NCBI GenBank assembly: GCA_965178125.1
Contig: OZ237744.1
Location: 1,054,001-1,118,000, forward strand
Origin: Bilabrum cf. latius
Taxonomy: Eukaryota; Bigyra: Bicosoecida; Bigyra; Bicosoecida
DNA length: 64,000 nucleotides
Direction of reading: 5' to 3'
Below the pieces are notes generated by a model. That model worked only from the letters and a program-made list of their open reading frames with translations. It made no database searches and was not told the origin of the DNA. The position numbers and the translations under genes are program-made. Numbering within the stretch: position 1 is the stretch's first letter; every line of letters starts with the position of its first letter. Below, piece by piece: positions 44,998 to 56,299 of this stretch.

Positions 44998-46332
44998 ATG
45001 GATCGCAGGCGTCGGGCCAAGCTGCTGCAGTCCCGAAGCCGAAGATGGCAAATTCGACGAGTATAGTCTTTTGGAGAGGTGAGACTGCTATCTAATTGTG
45101 GATGCAATCAGAAAGGCTGCGAGCAGTGCGAGTACGGCCTCGGTTCCGTCATGGAGTCGGACCACGAGGGCGGCGAGGTGTTTGGGCACGCCACGCTCGA
45201 CGAGGACCCGGAACGATCCTCTGGAAATAGTAGCAGCAAGAGCAGGTCGGGGTCTATTCACCGCAGCCGCAGCGAGGGCCAGCTTGACTTAATGCAGCGC
45301 AGGCGATCGTCCCTGGGCGACCAGTGGGACATGGGCGCCCTTGCCGCCCGCGTCCACACTCGGTCCAGCATTTCACCTCTAGGCCCACTGGCAGCATCAA
45401 AAACAGGGCGGGCCTCTCCCGCGGCCCTGCAGCCCCTCTCGCCCTTGAAGCCCGGTGAATCGTTGGATGGAAGCCGCTTGCGGTTCCGATCAAGGTCCAG
45501 GTCCATGGAGTTGCCCACAGCTGATGGAGTGGAATGTGTTCCGTCGGGCGAGGCAGCGGTGCAACAAAACCGCTCCGGTGGACAAGCAAGACATGAATAC
45601 CGTACTAGCGGTGCTGATAGACCAGGTCGAAATCCCACAGAGGACTAGGCCTGCCACCCTGGGACCAGCACGGGTCACTAGCATGCACCGGCTCGTGGCT
45701 CGCAGCCGCAGCCAGACCCCCTCCCCCGGCCTTATCCCCGCGACACGCTCTCTTTGACCTTCAATGAAGAGCCGAACGGAGGGTGCGATGCCCCCAGGAA
45801 TGGTGAAGCACAAGAATCAGTCCCTGCCATCGCTCACACTCGGGAGGATGGCCTCGTGGAGGGGAAGCGGTCCAAGGAGACCATGCCGGCGGGTGCAGGT
45901 CGCGGCGAAGCTCCCGGAGATGGCATGGATCGCGATCCGGGCAGCGTTGTTCCCCTCTCCGGTGCGCGTGCTGCAGGGTAGCCAGAGGGTCTCGAAGCTC
46001 CGGGAAGCGCTAGGCCTGCCATACCAAGCAAGGGTGGGAAGCGGTTGAAGCATTACGAATATGGTGCCTAGACTCAGGGCTAGGGACCAGACCGAGCCGC
46101 GTCGGGAGATCCAAATCCGGGGCAGCAGGGTCTAGGCAGCACCTTCGAACTGAAGCCGGACCAGCAGCAAGACAGCAGCAAGCACGGACTGCCAATCTCG
46201 TCGGGCCGGAGCTCGTCGCACTCGCGGCGCAGCATCGTTGCGTACCAATCCAGCGGTGGATTTGGGTCCAGGCCCGATGGGTAGAGCGTCGGCCGGACGT
46301 TCAGCACGGGCGAGATGAGCACGACCGGCTGA
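44998..46332 (+). CDS. Arg/Ser-rich, Gln-rich protein of unknown function
   Basis: The ORF runs 445 codons from ATG (44998) to TGA (46330), through TAG at 45064, 45646, 45679, 45979, 46069, 46081 and 46282. The N-terminus is basic (MDRRRRAKLLQSRSRRWQIR), followed by a small Cys cluster CGCNQKGCEQC. Then come Ser/Arg-rich segments (SKSRSGSIHRSRSEGQLDL, RFRSRSRSMELP) and a Gln/Asp/Ser-rich region (FELKPDQQQDSSKH). No folded domain was recognised. The SR dipeptides would suit phosphorylation by basophilic kinases, which is only an inference. It converges on the TMEM175 gene, with 108 bp between the two TGA codons. Confidence 0.6.
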
Positions 46333-46440
46333 CTTGCGTACCTGCCGAGCAGCCACCGAGGTGCAGCAGACTCATCGCACGCAATGGCCGAATCTGCAGG
46401 AGAGTGTACAGCGATCAACAGCGCCATGGGATCAAGAGCA

Positions 46441-48915
46441 TCATTCGGACCACACGCTCTCAACCCCAAACGCGGCCAGGAAGAGCCCGACCGTGGCTGC
46501 CAGTACCCCGACTGTAGCTCCTTGGAGGTCGCTGCTGTCCCACAGTGCCAGCACCAGCAGCGTCGCACCCATAGCCAGCAGCAGCACCAGTCGCACGCCC
46601 AGCTACCTCTGCGTTCGCGAAAGGTCGGTTAGATCATATGCGCCTCCGGAGTCTTCGGCCAGCATTCGCGTCCTTTGCCTGCTTGTAGGCGCAAGAACCA
46701 TGCCCCTGTTGTCGCCCCGCGTGTCCCGGCCCAAGCTCGCGGCAACATCGAGTAGAGGCTGCTGCATAGTCCGTGGTGCGGCGCTTGAACATGGGCAGCA
46801 ATCGCACAGCGGCTGCTCCCCCCCATCCGATCCTTTCCATGCGTACGTCACCATCAGCACGCCCATGGCCGTGGCGATGAAGCAGAGAGACCCTCCCAGC
46901 AGCACGGGACCGTACGGCTGCCCCTTGAAATCAATTGACAAGGAAACCGCAAACGGAAGGAAGCCCACAACGGCGCAGATAGCCGAGTTGGTGCGGTAGA
47001 GCGACAGGCGCACGGGACCGCTGTGCTTGCGGCGGATGAGGGCGAAGAGTGATACGTGGGCCATCCACAGGGCGCCCACCAGCAGCACCGTCAAGACCCC
47101 GGACAAGAGGTCGAGCTGATGCTCGTGCCACCAGCAGAAGAATGTCGGCTGATCGCCGGACTTGATGGCCGGGCAATCCACCCTGGGTCTGGCCTTCAGC
47201 TCGCGCTGGAGAGTTGAGCCCGAATCGAGGGGCGATGACACGTCGTCGATGTCCGGAGTGGGCACGTTGATCTCGAGCACGATGAGCGTCGCGACGATGG
47301 AGTACACGCCATCCGTGAAGGACTCGAGCCTGCCTTGGTCCAGCAACGAGTACCGCCGCGCCACGTCGAGGACTTGTGGCAGGATGCGACCGTCCTGCAC
47401 GACAACGCTGGCATCAACGGGTGCAGCCGTCGGGGAGCTCTGTGCATGAGTGAGAGCGCCAGTCTTGGGTGAGCTCGGCTGGTTGATTGACTGCCGTCCT
47501 GCGATGGTGGCCCTACCATAGGCATGCACTGTCCCCTCGGAACCGCCTTCCTCTGTGAACTCCCCGCCGGTCGGTGCAGTGGCCAGTACTTCCATCGCAG
47601 CGCGGGCTGCTTGTTCCGACTGGGCCTCAGATCTATCATGCGGCCGATCGGAGGTTCCCACTGCCTAGGACTGCGCAGCAGACAAACCTGAGGGGGCGTG
47701 TTGCCCGCCTGAGGCATCGTCCGAGCTGCAGGCCCCGGTGTCTGCAAGAGGTAGCCGTCGCGGTTCTGTGGCCATCGCTGTCGAGAGTGCAATAGACCCT
47801 TGCTCTGCAATCGTATCGCCATGTCGTGGCGGCTGGGGGGCATCAGAGTCAATGCGCAGCATTGAATTGCCATCTCTGCTCCTGCTTTCGCCCTGGCTGG
47901 ATGCCTGGGCTTGCAGGCAGCCGTCGTCGCTGTGCATTGGCCCAGCCCCTCGCACCAGCTCTGACGGCCGGCCGGCGCAGCAGGTGACGTAGACGTGCCC
48001 TCCGACAACTGCTTCAATCAATCCCGATGCTAGCGCCACTGCTATCGCTGGTATAGAGTGTCTGCTGTGCAGCACAAGTAGAGACGCACCGAGCACCAGG
48101 ATTCGGAACGAGAAGGCGACCCAGGCCCGCTAGGTTGCGAGGCGAGCAGCTGCCAGCGCAGAAACCCCGTGACTGCGCCAGTGCTGCAGTCCGCCGGTTC
48201 GTGGCCTGCCAACTGGGCTCAGTATTGGTGCGGCGGTGTCCTTACTACCTCCACTGGGACCCTTTTGCACTTCGCCGAGGAGGGGCCACACAGCCTGCAA
48301 CTGCTGGCCAGAGCCCGGGCACTCGGCGGCGCACAGGTCGTGGATGAGCATGGCCAGGGCAACCATGGCGAGCGAGATGATAAATAAGCCTGAGCTCCAC
48401 AGGTCAGAGTCAGACTCTTGAGCGAGGTACGCCGACGCGACCGCTCCGGCAATCGGCAGCACCGCAACAGCCGGCAAAAGCAGAATAAGATTCGCAACTA
48501 CCAGCTTGCGTGGAACCTTGCGCACGTTCAACATACTGAGGACATGTGCAGTCCATATTTCGGCCACTACTGTGAATGTTGCTGCATAGACGACCAGGGA
48601 ACCAGACTTCAGGCGAACTGCATGCTCGACCTCCTGGCATGCCCGTTGGGAGTCGTGCCCGCCGGCATTGCATTGTGAAATTGCATCCTGCAGCCGGTAG
48701 ACGGCGGAATCTTTGATATGTGCTATGGCAGATATAGACAGCGTTGCAGCAATCGCCAGAAAAGCATCCACGTAGGCCCGAAATCGATCTCTGCGGAGTC
48801 TTATGATTGGCCTCAGCAATCAAATCAAGTCTCTTCTGCTCCCAAACAGGACGGAAAGCTGCAGGCGGATACACCACTTTGCTTACACATCAAGCAGTAC
48901 ATCGTTGCGGGTCAT
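46441..48915 (-). CDS. TMEM175-type potassium channel, two-repeat protein
   Basis: TMEM175 channels conduct K+ (and H+) in endosomes/lysosomes; eukaryotic forms carry two six-span repeats in one chain. Exon 1 (48915-48887, MTRNDVLLDV) joins exon 2 (48790-46441) across a 96-bp intron (GTAAGC...CGCAG). Repeat I begins DRFRAYVDAFLAIAATLSI and repeat II begins RLESFTDGVYSIVATLIVLEI, the latter close to the family filter motif RxxxFSDG in the first helix. Three TAG codons are in frame: 48130, just before the last helix of repeat I; 47665, in the linker; and 46603, just before helix 5 of repeat II. Only reading all three as sense gives complete membrane topology. The ~220-residue linker is Ser/Gln-rich. 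Stop is TGA. Repeat I has DAFLAI instead of SDG, as in other eukaryotic N-terminal repeats. Confidence 0.85.
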
Positions 48916-49151
48916 CGCTGAATTCTGTCAAAGTTGGCTGTCGAAGCAATTAATGTGGATGTATCGCCGACTGTTCCGGCGTCATCACAGTGCGCCGCAA
49001 ATGCAACTGGCCTAGGTGCAGGGTCAGAAATGCGATCAATCGTTCGAATGCAGTCAATTCCCAGATCACAAAAGCTCCCTGCACAGCACGGCGCTGCTCG
49101 TGGCGCGACACCCGCGGCAGCCCCGCCCAGGCCTCGGTGCTCGGTCCTCAC

Positions 49152-50495
49152 TCAGAACCCCACGAAGGGGTCCTTGCCCCCCTCGAACTCGGGGAGCGGC
49201 ACCTCGTCCTCCTCCTCCGGGTACGGGTCGAAGTTGCTCGTGTCCGTCTTGCCCTTCACCTTGGGCACGATGGGTGCGGGCAGCTCCCCCGCGACGAGCT
49301 TCCCAAAGTCGAAGCCCAGGAAGAACTTGTGCTCCATGATGTCGTCGGCCCCGCGCCTCAAGCAGCCGTACCTCCTCGTGAGATCCGCTGTGAGCAGCCG
49401 CTTGATGAGCGACTTGCTTCCTCTCTCGAAGTACTTGGGGAACCGCACCTTGCCCTCGATGATCTGGTTGTAGATGCCCATCGGGTCGTCGTCCACGAAC
49501 GGGGGCTGCCCCGCGAGCATCTCGAAGAGCAGGATGCCCAGGGTCCACCAGTCCACACCCTTGCCATGGCCCTTGTTCAGCAGCACCTCAGGGGCGATGT
49601 ACTCGGGCGTGCCGCACAAGGTCCACGTCTTGAACGCGACCCGCTTGGCAAAGCCGAAATCCGTAATCTTGAAGTACCCGCGCTCGTCAAGCAGCAGGTT
49701 CTCGGGCTTGAGATCTCTGTAGATGATGCTCTGCTTGTGCAGGTAATCGAAGATAGTCACGATTTGCGCCGCGTAGAACATTCCGTCCTCGTGCTTGAGC
49801 CGAGTGGCCTTGCGGAGGTGAGTAAAAAACTCGCCACCGCAAATGTACTCGATCGCCAAGTAGAGGTACCGGTCATCCTGGAACGTGCCCCCTAGCCGGA
49901 CAATAAACGGATGGTCAAGTACATCTAAGATTTCTTTTTCGGAAAGAATGTGCTCAACTTGTTGCAAGCGCACAACTTCGCATTTCTTCAACATCTTGAT
50001 CGCCCACACGCCCCCCGTGGCCTTATGCGTTGCAAATCGCACTCGTCCAAAGCTCCCAGTTCCAAGCGTTACTCCTAGTTTGAAGTCTTCGAGAGAGCAT
50101 TTTCCTAATTTCCAACCTGCAACGGGTAAACGCAAGCTTGCAAGGATGGCAATCCAGTGACTCGCTCCAAGCAGTGTCCAGAGCGCAGATGCCCATAATA
50201 TGCAATCTTCTATAGTTGAGCAGTTCTAGGTGCCATGGTGGCAATGTGGAACACATGGCACAGGGACGCATTCGCAACCTCGGGAGGCAGTTTGGTGGAT
50301 CCCGAGGCCAGCGTGAATCTAGCTACCCGTACAAACCCTTGAGGGGATGTCATAGCACGCAAGGGTATATGTCATAATGAACAGTACGAGGCGATTAAAC
50401 GCAAGCAACCCGCCAGACAAAGCAACACGATGAGGAGCAGGGTGCTGGATCTCACTAGGTTTGGCTCCCGAAGCTGCCCCAGACGCGCCTGCCAT
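49152..50495 (-). CDS. cAMP-dependent protein kinase catalytic subunit (AGC family)
   Basis: Exon 1 (50495-50456) encodes MAGASGAASGAKP. A 339-bp intron (50455-50117, GTGAGA...TGCAG) leads into SWKLGKCSLEDFKLGVTLG. Catalytic features: GTGSFGRV glycine loop, AIKMLKK lysine, YRDLKPENLLLD, ITDFGFAKRV, activation loop TWTLCGTPEYIAPEV with the phosphorylatable Thr, and GVDWWTLGILLFEMLAGQPP. The C-terminal AGC tail ends FVGF in place of the typical PKA FxxF. 340 aa or so, the normal PKA length. No regulatory domain is fused, which argues against PKG. No TAG is used; stop is TGA. The donor and frame agreement support the short first exon, although other starts are possible. Confidence 0.93.
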
Positions 50496-51102
50496 ATCAA
50501 ATCAGCAAAATATCGATAAATTTGTGACTAATAACAAAAAAACAAGCCAATGGAAGCCTATCGTATGCTCTGGCAGCCAGAATCTGCAGGGTCAGGCCGC
50601 TCTTGCGAAACCAGAATCTTGTTTAGTTTTGAAATATTACGTTACTATAAAAACTCGGAGCCGTAAATCATCAACAACAAAAAATTGTTTCCATTCCCAG
50701 TTTGCAGCGCAATTACGATGCTATCGCAAGATGATTCGATTGCAATATTTGATGGTCGTGCTCCTATTTAGTATTCTGGAAAGAATTTAGTTAATTTTAC
50801 CAAGGAAGCGGATCAGAGCTTGCAAGCATCAACGCGGAGAGCAACTGAGCTGCTCGCCTCGACACAAGCTGCGACCTCCAACCTAAACTAGGCGGCAAAA
50901 CGGGTGTTAAATACTTCGATTATTCCAGGAATGAGACATGATCCCTATTTTGCCGTAGCATCTAAGCCTCGTCAACGTGATATCGATCATGAGAAGTGCC
51001 AAGATCGAGCTACTGCCGGTGGTATGGAAATGCTCGGAGCGACTGAGACCCTGTTTGGTCTGGGAATCACAGTGGTTGTGAAATAGGAATGTGAGATTGC
51101 AG
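50496..51102. other. AT-rich intergenic island
   Basis: From about 50500 to 50810 the sequence is clearly AT-richer than the rest of the window (for example AATAACAAAAAAACAAG near 50532 and ATTTAGTTAATTTTACC near 50786). The ORF at 50461-50790 has no protein-like pattern and overlaps the first PKA exon on the other strand. This is probably an intergenic or promoter region between divergent PKA and the giant NAXD gene. Confidence 0.5.
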
Positions 51103-54100
51103 GACTCCCGTGCATGGCTACGGTATCACTTTCGGCCAGTTCTGCCCACCACCTTGTTTCACCCCGAATAGCGCAGCACTGTGCCTGTATCCGACCGAGG
51201 CATTGCTGCAGCTTGAAAATTTAGATGACGCGTCAAGAGCAGATCCAAGCAAGCCTGCACGGGACGAGCAAGCAACGAGCGACCGGCACTTGGATTCCCT
51301 AGACGTGCTGACGCGCGGCTAGGACGGTGAGGTGCGCCGTGTTGCTCCGATCGGATGCCTCCCGCAGTGGCCATCCCCGCTGCTCTGGGCCGATGCCCTC
51401 TCCCCTAGAGGCGGGCGCGCCCCAGGCGCCTCCTCGCCCCTGCACTCGCGCGAGCTGCGGCACCTGCTGGACAGCATTCCTGGCGCGAGGGCCGGCGGGC
51501 CCACGGAACTCCTCCACGGGCCCATCACGCAGATCGCAGCGCTGCCGCGAGTTTGCACGCCGCGCATAGGACCAAAGGCGCTTTGCTCGTGGGTGGCGGC
51601 GACCGACGGAAGGCGGGTGTGGCTGTACGGCTTTCGCGCGGACGATGCCACGAGTCCGTCTGGCCTCTCCATTGGAAGTAGCTCGGCCAGCAGCAAGCCG
51701 CGAGCTGGCAAGGTTCTGGTTGTGCCGGTTAAGCTAGATTTGCCGCCAGACCTTACGGCTGACAAACGGTCGAGCCTCGATGACGGCGTACTTCCCCCGC
51801 ACTCCGTCACTTCCATCCAGTTCACACCAGACGTTATGCTGGCCGACATGGACCGCGGCACCAAGACCACAATATACACCTAGCACGATGTCCTGGTCGT
51901 CATATCAAGGCCCATGGCCACTGCGTGGGTGCTGGTCATGCCCAAGCAAGAGGGCATGCGGACCGGCCGCGTGCAAGACTTCTCCGGGCAACACCGCGAC
52001 GTGGCGGGAGACCGCGGCCAGGCAGCAGATGCGCAGGACACCAGCACGCAGCTGGAAGTGGAGGTGCCGACAAGTAAGTCAGGCATGGCAATTCTAAGGC
52101 CCCAGTGGCAAATAGCGTGTCCAGGGCTGTCGTGCGCCACGGTACCTAGGGGGTTACGGGGCGTACGTGACAAGAATGTGTATGGGGGGAAGCCCGTCTG
52201 GCTTGGGCTATCATCGGGCGAGGTATTTGCGACAACCCTTCCGGTCCGAAGTATCTCTCGAGGATTCAACACAAAGGGGCCGCTGGTCATAAACCCCTTA
52301 GCCCAAGATGCGCAGCGGCTGTCTGCCCCAGTGGTCCATCCCCCCCTGGAGCAGTTGAGTGAAGTAGCAAGATCGCGAGGCGCGCAGCTAGAGTGTCATT
52401 GCATATGCGACTTGTCGCCTCACTAGGGTGATGTTGTGAACTGGTTGGGCGTAAATAAGCCGGCCTTGCGCGCTACGGCCAGGCCTGGTAATGACCCGGA
52501 AGATCGTCAAGCCGCCGTGGACACGATCTGGAGGTGCAGCAATGCACTTGCCCTCCGCAGCACCTTTGGTTCGTGGCTCGACACCAACGCTGGTGTCGAT
52601 CCTCGGCTGCGGACCTTCATCGAGAGCAACCATTCGCCGGAGAGTCGCGCATCTGCCTATGGAGCTCTCAGGGCTGCGCTACAAGCTGTACCCAGCCGAA
52701 AGCATAAAATTGAGACTGCACTTGCGGAGGTAGTCGCACATGGACCCGAAGATGCGTCCGCGAAGAATCGGCTTAATTTTCTGCGGCTCTCGTGGGGCAC
52801 ATTCCTCGACCATGCGAGGTCTGTGCTGGAGATGCAGCCAGCCCGAGACACTTGCCCCATGCTGGCAATAGGGTGGAGGGTTCGGATGCCGCATTCTGCG
52901 CACGCTGCGGCGCATGCTTCAATGCTCCACCGCAGACTATTGTCATTTGCGCAACGTGCGTTGCAGACGGTGCATGCTAACGTGCCATCTAGCTGGCTCC
53001 CAGAAAGCGAAGCCACTTAGGCTGCTGTCCTCATGGAGGCGCAGTCGGCTGGGTTGCGGCTGGACGCGGTGGCAGGTGACGGTTGCAACCACGTTTTTGC
53101 CGTCGCGGAGGTTGGTGTGTCTGACTGCCTGACGCCACCACCGCCAGTCCAATGGTTCACAGGCCTGGACCGGATCGATAGCGAAGTGAAGCCTCCGAGA
53201 CTTTGCGACAATGTCGATTTCAAGCAGTGGCAGTGTGGTCGCGCCACACAGAGTATGAAGCCCATGTGGAGGCTTACTCTGTTTCCAGACTTTGCTTCGA
53301 GTGGAAGTCGCACCTTGTCGCACAGTGCTCGGTGGGCCCAGCTCCTGCAGCACTGCAACCTGGGGTACAGGGCTGCATCCAGCGGGACTGGGGACGATCT
53401 GATCCGCGTAGCCGTGAGGAGCATCGCCCGGCCGGTGGTGGAGCTTAGGAGGCCCAAGTACATTCGAGCCTTTCAAGCATGCGCCTTTGCGAGATGGATG
53501 GCGCAGGACGCGCGCCGTGAGGACTAGACGAAGCACAAGGATGAAGACGGCGCTGCAGCATCCGCAGCATCACCAGGCTGGGGTGCGCCGATACCAGCGG
53601 ATGGGGCAGCAGCGATTGCGCCGGGACTAAGCACAGAGCGGGCTCTTGATGCTATCTCAAACTCGCTGGATCACATCGTTTCACGATATACCAACGACAA
53701 GCGGGTGCCTGCGGAGCACCTCATCATGGACTGCAGGCACCGGCTGGCATGGCTCGCCCGGGCCATGGCCCCTTGCCTTGACTCAGACGCAAAAATAGCA
53801 ATCCTTGGTGGCGCCTCTTCAGACGCGGTGGTGGCAGCTGCATAGTCGAACGATGCTAAGACTGAAGCGGGCCAGGCTGCTCCTGAGCTTGGCGCTGGTG
53901 GAGGAAGCTCCGATGAGTTGGCCCGGGACTCCAAGGCTGCAGATGCCATTCGAAATGCTGCACAACAGTACAAGGAATCCAACGCTCTGTGGGAAGTCGT
54001 GCCAGGCACGTCCTTTGGACCGCGTACCACGGAGCAGACCCTAGCTGACAGCGCTGCTCCGCTGCAGGACCCCTAGGACTGCCTCGTGATTGTACAGGGT

Positions 54101-56264
54101 CAGGGAGTGACGGAGGCACCAGTCGGCGCTGATCCAGCAGCAGCTGAAGGTGGGCCGCAACAATCGCCAGCACCGTGTGCCATCGATGCGATGCAGATGG
54201 TTCATGCTGCGGCGCATGGACTTCCTGCTTTGCGCAGCTCTGGTCTGCCTACCGTCGTTTCGGGAGTTGCAAAGCCCGAAGAAGATCCAGTTTCAGACCG
54301 GCCTGATCGACCGGAAGATGACGAAGATGAAGTCAGTAGCGCCGATTCGCGGGCAGCCGACGGTAGCGGCACGGACATCGACACGAAGACCCCCATGTCC
54401 GCTGAAGCATTCGCTGAACTTGTCGCGACCAGTGTATTCGGAGCTGCCTCGAGCCCGCCCACGCTGTTGCCAGGACCTGGATTGGATCCCGTCGCCCAGC
54501 TGCTGCAGCAGAAGTCAGAAGCACCAGGTCAACCGTCCGGTGCCGCATCCGCCCTGCAGCAACCAGAAGTCGCCATGGCTAGTTACTTGAGCTCACCACG
54601 ACTTGCACCGATTGTGGCCGCGCTGCAGGTGGCTCAGAAGGCCGGGCAGACTATCGCGTGCACCTCCCGGCTGCAGGCCCGATTTGACCCAGCGGCCGGC
54701 CTCGTCGTCATCGAGCACATCAGGTCGGTTCCTCGCAGCCAGGAGGCCATCGTCTCAGCTGCACTTGCATGCTTGCCCGGCATGCAGCAGGCCTTGCGCA
54801 CGATAGTCACGGATGCGACACGTTCTTGGGGAGGCCTTTTGACTTTGGCTAGAGATGCCCCGGACGGGCCTCGTGCGCTGTCGCTGGACCCTTCTGGTCT
54901 GCCTCTCCAGATGCTGTGCAACGTGCGCGTGCTCGAACCTGTACCAAGTGCTCTTTCGGGCATGCGGTTGGACCGTTGGTAGGAGCGGGTTCAGCAAGCA
55001 CAGGCGGCTTATACTCAGGCAAAACGAGCTTATTCGGCACCACAGGGTTGCTTGCGAATTCCGGGCATGGATCTACCGGGACTACCCCGACTCCCTTTAG
55101 GCGCAATACGAGGGGTTCGGCACATCATCCCAGAAATTGGAGGAGGTCACCACAAGGGCTAGCACGGCAGGGTTGGGGTGGTGGGGGGCTGCCTCTAGTA
55201 CACGGGCGCTCCCTATTATTCGGCGCACGCTTCGCTCGTGGCCGGTGCTGACCTCGCCTTTGTCTTCTGCTCCAGGGACGCAGCCATACCCATTAAGTGT
55301 TACTCTCCCGAGCTCATCGTGGTTCCTTCGTTCTCCGATCAACCCTCGGGTGACGCCTCCGCGCCAGGCTCACCAGCGGAAGCCCTGCTGCCGTATGCCT
55401 CCAAGCTGAGCGCAATGGTGGTGGGCCCCGGATTGGGCCGTTCAGAAGAAGCTGTCAGGTTTGCTAGGGCCGCCATTCACCTGGCGATCGAATCCAGGAT
55501 CCCTCTCGTGCTGGATGCCGATGCTCTCTGGGTGCTGGAGCAGGACTTGAAAGGAGGAGCAGGAGGATCAGGACGCTCGCACGATGGCGCGGAGAGCCTG
55601 AGGGAGCTGATTCAGCGCGCGACAGCGCCGGTGGTTATGACACCGAATGTGGCAGAGTTGAAACGACTGTGTGAGGCTCTCCAAGTTGCAACGGGCGAGT
55701 CCGAGTCCGAGAGAGTGGGCGAGACATCAATGAGTGGCAGCGGAGCCAGTGGTGCGACCGGCTCGGAAGGTCCCGCCAGCGGAGCTGGGTCCAGTGATCC
55801 AGCCCCTGGGGACGCGGATCCCTCCTCATCTGCCCAAGAACGGTCACTCCCCGCCAAAAATGACTTGCCCACGCGCTTTGCTCGGTCGTATCTTCGCGAG
55901 AGGTCACAAGCGCCCGGCCCCGCTGCCTTGGATGGCAGTGTTGGGGCCCCCTTACTGGCTGTGCTAGCCAAAGGACCCGCTGACAGAGTGCGCGTGGAAT
56001 ACAATTCAGGCTATGGAGACAATCACGGGGATGGCGAGGACCAAGGGGGGCAAGCGACGCACATTGGTGTATCCTCCGTGGCAGTGGATGTGCACAGCCC
56101 TTTCAGCGGTCTCAAGAGGGTTGGAGGGCAGGGTGACGTGCTGGCTGGTACTCTGGCGACTTTCCTCGGTTGGGCGTGGGGTCGGATCAAGCGAGAGCGA
56201 GCCGGTGCAAGAAGCGAGGCCTCTTCGGGATCTAGCGAGGGAGATGTGGGTGACAAGGCACCAC

Positions 56265-56299
<35 letters not shown>

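Noticed and set aside
49152-50495. cGMP-dependent kinase
   Set aside because: Length and N-terminus match a stand-alone PKA catalytic subunit; no cyclic-nucleotide-binding domain is fused.
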